The notes below the pieces were generated by a model. It saw only the letters and a program-made list of their open reading frames with translations, made no database searches and was not told where the DNA came from. Positions 5,597 to 8,465 of a DNA stretch of 8,465 bases are shown here, piece after piece. Location: the NCBI GenBank assembly GCA_014879765.1, contig JACSRL010000397.1, positions 1 to 8,465 on the forward strand, read 5' to 3'. Numbering within the stretch: position 1 is the stretch's first letter; every line of letters begins with the position of its first letter. This stretch comes from Anaerolinea sp. (GTDB lineage Bacteria; Chloroflexota; Anaerolineae; JAAEKA01). A program made the position numbers and the translations under genes.

Positions 5597-7531
5597 GTTC
5601 TCCATCATCTCCATCCAGCGCGCCATCGTCTCGTCCAGCTCTCCCTCCGCCGCGGCCAACTGGTCTGCCAATGCCTGCAAGCGCACGTAGTCCCCGCTGC
5701 TGGCGTCGATCGCCTGGTGCAGCGCGGCCACCTGTTGCTCTCGCTGGGCGATGCTTGCCTCCAACTCCTCCAGCGCGCGCTGTTCCTTCCAGCTCAGCTT
5801 GCGCGCGGCCGGCCCTTCTCCAGCGCGGCTTTTTCCCGTTTTGTCGCCCTTGCTCGCTCGCTCCTCTTTTCGCCCCGCCTCTTTTTGCACCTCGGCCTCG
5901 CGCAGGCTCTGATAGACGCTGAAGGGCGCGGGGTAGCGGCCGCTGACCGCGCCGCCCGGCCCAAAGCTGACCAGAAAGTCCACCGTGCGGTCGAGAAAAT
6001 AGCGGTCGTGGCTGGCCACCACCAGGCAGCCCTTGAAGTGATCGAGGAATTCCTCCAGCACCGCCAGCGTCTGGATGTCCAGGTCGTTGGTCGGCTCGTC
6101 CAGCAGCAGCACGTTGGGCTGGTGCATCAGCGTGCGCAGCAGATAGAGCCGGCGGCGCTCGCCGCCGCTCAGACTGGCGATATAGGCGTATTGCTGCGGC
6201 CGGGGGAAGAGAAACCACTCCAGCATCTGCGGCGCGTCGATCAGTTGGATGTCGGCTGCGGTGCGGTTCCAGGCCGGCGTGGCCCGCTCCTGCACGCGGA
6301 TCAGCTCGGCCTCCCCCTTGACGAAGTCGAGCACCCGTTGGTTTTCGTCCAGATCGACGTTGCGCTGGTCGTAGTAGCCCAGGTGTACCGTCTCGCCCCA
6401 CTCCACCAGGCCGCCGTCGGGGGCCAGCTTGCCGGCCAGGATGTCCAGCAGGGTGCTCTTGCCCGCGCCGTTGGGGCCGATGATACCCACCCGGTCGCCG
6501 GGCGCCAGCTCGAAATCGACCTGCTCGAAGACCGGCGCGCCGTCGTAGGCCTTGGCCAGGCCGCGGGCTGTCAGCACCTTCTTGCCCAGCCGCCGGCTGG
6601 CCAGGGCCATGGCCACCTGCTCCTGCTGGGTGTCGTAGCGCAGCCGCTCCATCTCCTCGGCCCGCTGGCGGCGCGCCTTCTGTTTGGTGCCACGCGCCAT
6701 GGGCGAGCGGCGCAGCCATTCCAGCTCGCGCCTGAGCAGCCGCTGGCGATCCTCCTCGGCCTTCACCAGGCGGGCGTGGCGCTCGGCCGATTGCTCCAGA
6801 TAGCGGCTGTAGTTGCCGGGATAGCTGACCAACTGGCGGCGGTCCAGCTCGACGATGCGGTTGGCCACCCGATCGAGGAAATAGCGGTCGTGGGTCACCA
6901 GCAGCAGCGCGCCGGGCAGGCCCAGCAGGAACTGCTCCAGCCAGTCGATGGTCTCGGCGTCCACATGGTTGGTGGGCTCGTCCAGGATCAGCAGGTCGCC
7001 GGGGTCCAGCAGGGCGCGGGCCAGGGCGACGCGCTTGCGCTGCCCGCCGCTCAGCTCCCCCACCCGCGTGGTGGTGGAAGGTTCGATGCCCAGACGGGAG
7101 AGGATCGCCCGGGCCGCAGCCTCGGCCGTCCAGCCGCCGGCGCGCTCCATCTCACCGGTCAGGCTGGCAAAACGCGCCTGCGCCTGCGGGTCGGCCGGGC
7201 TGTGCTGCAAGGCCAGGCTGGCGGCTTCATAGGCGGCCAGCAGGCGCATCTGGGGCGCGTCGCTCTGGAAGAGGGTGTCCAGCACCGACAGGCTGTCATC
7301 CAGCGCCGGCTCCTGGGGCAGATAGCGCACCCGCACGCCGCCCCACACCGTCACCCGGCCGGCGTCGGGCCTCTCCTGGCCGGCAAGGAGGCGCAAGAGG
7401 GTGGTTTTGCCGCTGCCGTTGATGCCGATCAGGCCGATGCGCTCACCGCGGTTGATCAGCAGGCTGACGCCATCCAGCAGCAGCCGCTCGCTGTATTGTT
7501 TGCTGACGTTTTCGACAGTTACCAGGTTCAC
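5588..7531 (-). CDS. ABC-F family ATPase, Uup-like (duplicated ATP-binding cassettes)
   Basis: From GTG at 7531 the protein has 647 residues. There are two ABC domains and no membrane segments. ABC1: Walker A GINGSGKT (36-43), signature LSGGQ (160-164), Walker B LLILDEPTNHVD (180-191). ABC2: Walker A GPNGAGKS (352-359), signature LSGGE (454-458), Walker B LLLDEPTNDLD (475-485). A basic, charged interdomain linker (about 243-310) and a C-terminal charged coiled-coil region (about 575-645), preceded by a Lys/Glu/Ala-rich low-complexity stretch, place it nearer Uup/YfmR than EttA. ABC-F proteins bind the ribosomal E site and relieve stalled or drug-bound ribosomes; which of these applies here is not shown. 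The GTG gives the usual MNLVTVENVSKQY opening; an upstream TTG (7567) would add 12 residues with no family likeness. No Shine-Dalgarno precedes the GTG. It is convergent with the amidohydrolase and lies 65 bases after the kinase gene on the same strand. Confidence 0.93.
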   Translation of the reverse strand: MNLVTVENVSKQYSERLLLDGVSLLINRGERIGLIGINGSGKTTLLRLLAGQERPDAGRVTVWGGVRVRYLPQEPALDDSLSVLDTLFQSDAPQMRLLAAYEAASLALQHSPADPQAQARFASLTGEMERAGGWTAEAAARAILSRLGIEPSTTTRVGELSGGQRKRVALARALLDPGDLLILDEPTNHVDAETIDWLEQFLLGLPGALLLVTHDRYFLDRVANRIVELDRRQLVSYPGNYSRYLEQSAERHARLVKAEEDRQRLLRRELEWLRRSPMARGTKQKARRQRAEEMERLRYDTQQEQVAMALASRRLGKKVLTARGLAKAYDGAPVFEQVDFELAPGDRVGIIGPNGAGKSTLLDILAGKLAPDGGLVEWGETVHLGYYDQRNVDLDENQRVLDFVKGEAELIRVQERATPAWNRTAADIQLIDAPQMLEWFLFPRPQQYAYIASLSGGERRRLYLLRTLMHQPNVLLLDEPTNDLDIQTLAVLEEFLDHFKGCLVVASHDRYFLDRTVDFLVSFGPGGAVSGRYPAPFSVYQSLREAEVQKEAGRKEERASKGDKTGKSRAGEGPAARKLSWKEQRALEELEASIAQREQQVAALHQAIDASSGDYVRLQALADQLAAAEGELDETMARWMEMMENRG

Positions 7532-7538
7532 GGAGCAG

Positions 7539-7567
7539 AGGATAGCACGGACGGGGACAAAGCACAA
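7539..7567 (-). promoter_or_regulatory. Possible promoter of the ABC-F gene (leaderless type)
   Basis: On the minus strand an extended -10, TGCTATCCT (hexamer 7544-7539), is preceded by TTGTGC (7567-7562) with a 17-base spacer. The -10 ends 7 bases before the GTG start, so transcription would begin at or beside the start codon. That would agree with the missing Shine-Dalgarno. The -35 match is only 3 of 6, so this is a tentative call. Confidence 0.35.
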
Positions 7568-7586
7568 AAGTTGCGCCTTGTCCCCG
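7552..7586. repeat. Long imperfect intergenic hairpin between kinase and ABC-F genes
   Basis: CGGGGACAA (7552-7560) is an exact complement of TTGTCCCCG (7578-7586). Inside these arms two more base pairs and then three more can form, with single mismatches between them, leaving a 3-base loop at 7568-7570. It starts 11 bases after the kinase stop on the minus strand. It lacks a T-tract, so it is not a standard terminator. It may be a REP-like dispersed palindrome or a regulatory mRNA structure. Confidence 0.7.
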
Positions 7587-7596
7587 CCGGTGACCG

Positions 7597-8301
7597 CTAG
7601 ATGGGATAGAAGAAGGGCATGGCGGCCGGCGGCTCGTACTCCGGCTGTGGCACCGGCTGCATCTGCTGGGCGGCCAGGGCGATCACCTGCGCCGCGGTTG
7701 CCAGATCCAGTTGGCCGGTGTTGATCAGCAGGTGGTAGTGCGCGGGGTCCTGAGAATCCAGGTCGTAATAGCGCCTGACGTAGTCGCGCGCGGCCCGGTC
7801 ATAGTCCTCGATTTGCAGTTGCGCCTCGGTGGAAGGGAGACTGTCCCGATCCATCAGCCGCTGGATGCGGTGCTCCGTGGGGGCGATGATGCGCACGTGC
7901 AGCACGCCGGGCCGGCCTTGCAGGATGGCCTGGCCGCCGCGGCCGACGATCACCACATTGCCGCGCTTGTAGGCGGCATCGACGACGCCGCGCACCATGG
8001 CGACGGCCTGGCTGTCGCTGATCCTGGTGGTGGCCGGCCGGCGCACGCCGTCGAGATCCTCCTGCCAGGTGCTCACCTCGGCCACGGTCAACGTGCGCCC
8101 CAGCAGGCGGTCGAGAAAGCCGAGGGAGCGTTGGTCGGTCTCCCGAAAGTCGACGATCTCGTTCTCGGTCAGGCCCAGGTCGCTGGCCACCTGAGCCATC
8201 ATGGTCTTGTCGAAGATGGTGTAGCCCAGAATCTGGGCCACGTGGGCGGCGATCTCCTCGCCTCCGCTGGCATATTGGCGGGAAATGGTGATGGTAGCCA
8301 T
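7597..8301 (-). CDS. Cytidylate kinase-like family protein
   Basis: From ATG at 8301 the protein has 234 residues. It opens MATITISRQYASGGEEIA, the variant phosphate-binding loop of the cytidylate kinase-like group (SRQ-x-GSGG-x-x-IA). Here the first loop glycine is alanine (A11), and no classical GK[ST] P-loop is present. FDK (30-32), IVGRGGQAIL (118-127) and HVRIIAPTEHRIQRLMDRD (135-153) are further blocks of the family, the last having the LID-type arginines. The C-terminus (about 214-234) is proline-rich and probably flexible. Family members are presumed nucleoside monophosphate kinases acting in the cytoplasm, but many lack a tested substrate, so CMP phosphorylation is not assured. The start is fixed by AAGGAGG 5 bases upstream of the ATG; an ATG 9 codons further out (8328) adds non-conserved residues and lacks such a site. 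It has its own strong promoter. Confidence 0.87.
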   Translation of the reverse strand: MATITISRQYASGGEEIAAHVAQILGYTIFDKTMMAQVASDLGLTENEIVDFRETDQRSLGFLDRLLGRTLTVAEVSTWQEDLDGVRRPATTRISDSQAVAMVRGVVDAAYKRGNVVIVGRGGQAILQGRPGVLHVRIIAPTEHRIQRLMDRDSLPSTEAQLQIEDYDRAARDYVRRYYDLDSQDPAHYHLLINTGQLDLATAAQVIALAAQQMQPVPQPEYEPPAAMPFFYPI

Positions 8302-8306
8302 GGGAA

Positions 8307-8313
8307 CCTCCTT
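8307..8313 (-). promoter_or_regulatory. Strong Shine-Dalgarno deciding the kinase start
   Basis: AAGGAGG on the minus strand lies 5 bases before the ATG at 8301. This is ideal placement and selects that start over the longer reading frame beginning at 8328. Confidence 0.85.
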
Positions 8314-8346
8314 GGCGAACACAGACAACGATGCTTCCCTGCCTCT

Positions 8347-8374
8347 ATTGTAGCACGACCTGGGAACATGTCAA
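8347..8374 (-). promoter_or_regulatory. Near-consensus sigma-70 promoter of the kinase gene
   Basis: On the minus strand a perfect -35 TTGACA (8374-8369) is followed after 16 bases by TACAAT (8352-8347). A TGC precedes the hexamer, making it an extended -10. Eleven of twelve hexamer bases match consensus. The expected start of transcription is near 8340, giving a 5' leader of about 40 bases before the ATG at 8301. Confidence 0.8.
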
Positions 8375-8411
8375 TAGGGTCTGGGCTAATCTCAACGTAA
8401 CTGCTCAGCCA

Positions 8412-8428
8412 CAGGTGCCAGGCACTTG
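8412..8428. repeat. Short imperfect palindrome in the right-hand intergenic region
   Basis: CAGGTGC (8412-8418) and GCACTTG (8422-8428) pair with one G-T wobble around a CAG loop. It lies upstream of the kinase promoter. The rest of 8375-8465 shows no coding likeness that I can recognise. Confidence 0.4.
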
Positions 8429-8453
8429 AATCTGCGTTTGCAGCAACGTCGTC

Positions 8454-8459
8454 GGAGGT
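8454..8459 (+). promoter_or_regulatory. Possible ribosome binding site of a divergent gene starting beyond the window
   Basis: GGAGGT lies 6 bases from the right edge on the plus strand. A start codon at or just after the edge would have normal spacing. No start codon is visible, so this is only a prediction. Confidence 0.35.
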
Positions 8460-8465
8460 AATTCT

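Noticed and set aside
7531..7567. TTG start at 7567 extending the ABC-F protein by 12 residues
   Set aside because: The added residues do not match the family N-terminus. The GTG at 7531 gives the standard opening.
5717..7600. Long plus-strand open frame (627 codons) antisense to the ABC-F gene
   Set aside because: The minus-strand frame contains two complete ATP-binding cassettes. The plus-strand product is compositional and has no recognisable domain.
1..8465. CRISPR array, tRNA, rRNA or insertion sequence
   Set aside because: No spaced direct repeats, cloverleaf-like segments, rRNA blocks or transposase motifs were seen on either strand.

Overview
This is a high-GC bacterial window with seven genes. 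Four sit in a plus-strand surface-glycan block (1-3788) and one is a separate plus-strand amidohydrolase (3916-5550). Two minus-strand genes follow (5588-8301), convergent with the first five. The codon bias toward G/C in third positions, the cytidylate kinase-like gene with near-consensus sigma-70 signals, and the amidohydrolase type suggest a GC-rich Chloroflexota-like organism. That assignment is inference; there is no rRNA or other phylogenetic marker here.

Region 1 (1-3788): the 3' part of a DegT/WbpE-type PLP sugar aminotransferase, a non-hydrolysing UDP-GlcNAc 2-epimerase of the WecB/WbpI class, a GT4 glycosyltransferase and a GDP-4-keto-6-deoxymannose reductase-like SDR. The genes overlap by 4 and 17 bases or are 20 bases apart, so they are very probably one operon. 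Together they look like nucleotide-sugar supply (a UDP-ManNAc(3NAc)A-type sugar and GDP-D-rhamnose or a similar 6-deoxyhexose) plus a transferase for an exopolysaccharide or cell-surface glycan. The operon continues off the left edge.

Region 2 (3789-5550): a 127-base gap holds a 7-bp hairpin and then a heptanucleotide tandem repeat (CACGCAT) that runs directly into the start codon of a dihydropyrimidinase/hydantoinase-like enzyme. This enzyme is the most unusual item in the window. All six expected metal-site residues are present. About 80 extra residues sit immediately after the last metal ligand, and they read as a sigma-70 region 4 helix-turn-helix (-35-element-binding fold), in frame and inside the enzyme. 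Removing them gives the usual family length of about 460 residues.

Region 3 (5551-8465): an ABC-F ATPase of the Uup type and a cytidylate kinase-like protein, both on the minus strand. The kinase has a near-consensus promoter (TTGACA/TACAAT) and a strong Shine-Dalgarno. Between the two genes lies a long imperfect hairpin that overlaps a possible leaderless promoter for the ABC-F gene. The right edge carries a palindrome and a Shine-Dalgarno-like GGAGGT that may belong to a divergent gene beginning just outside the window.
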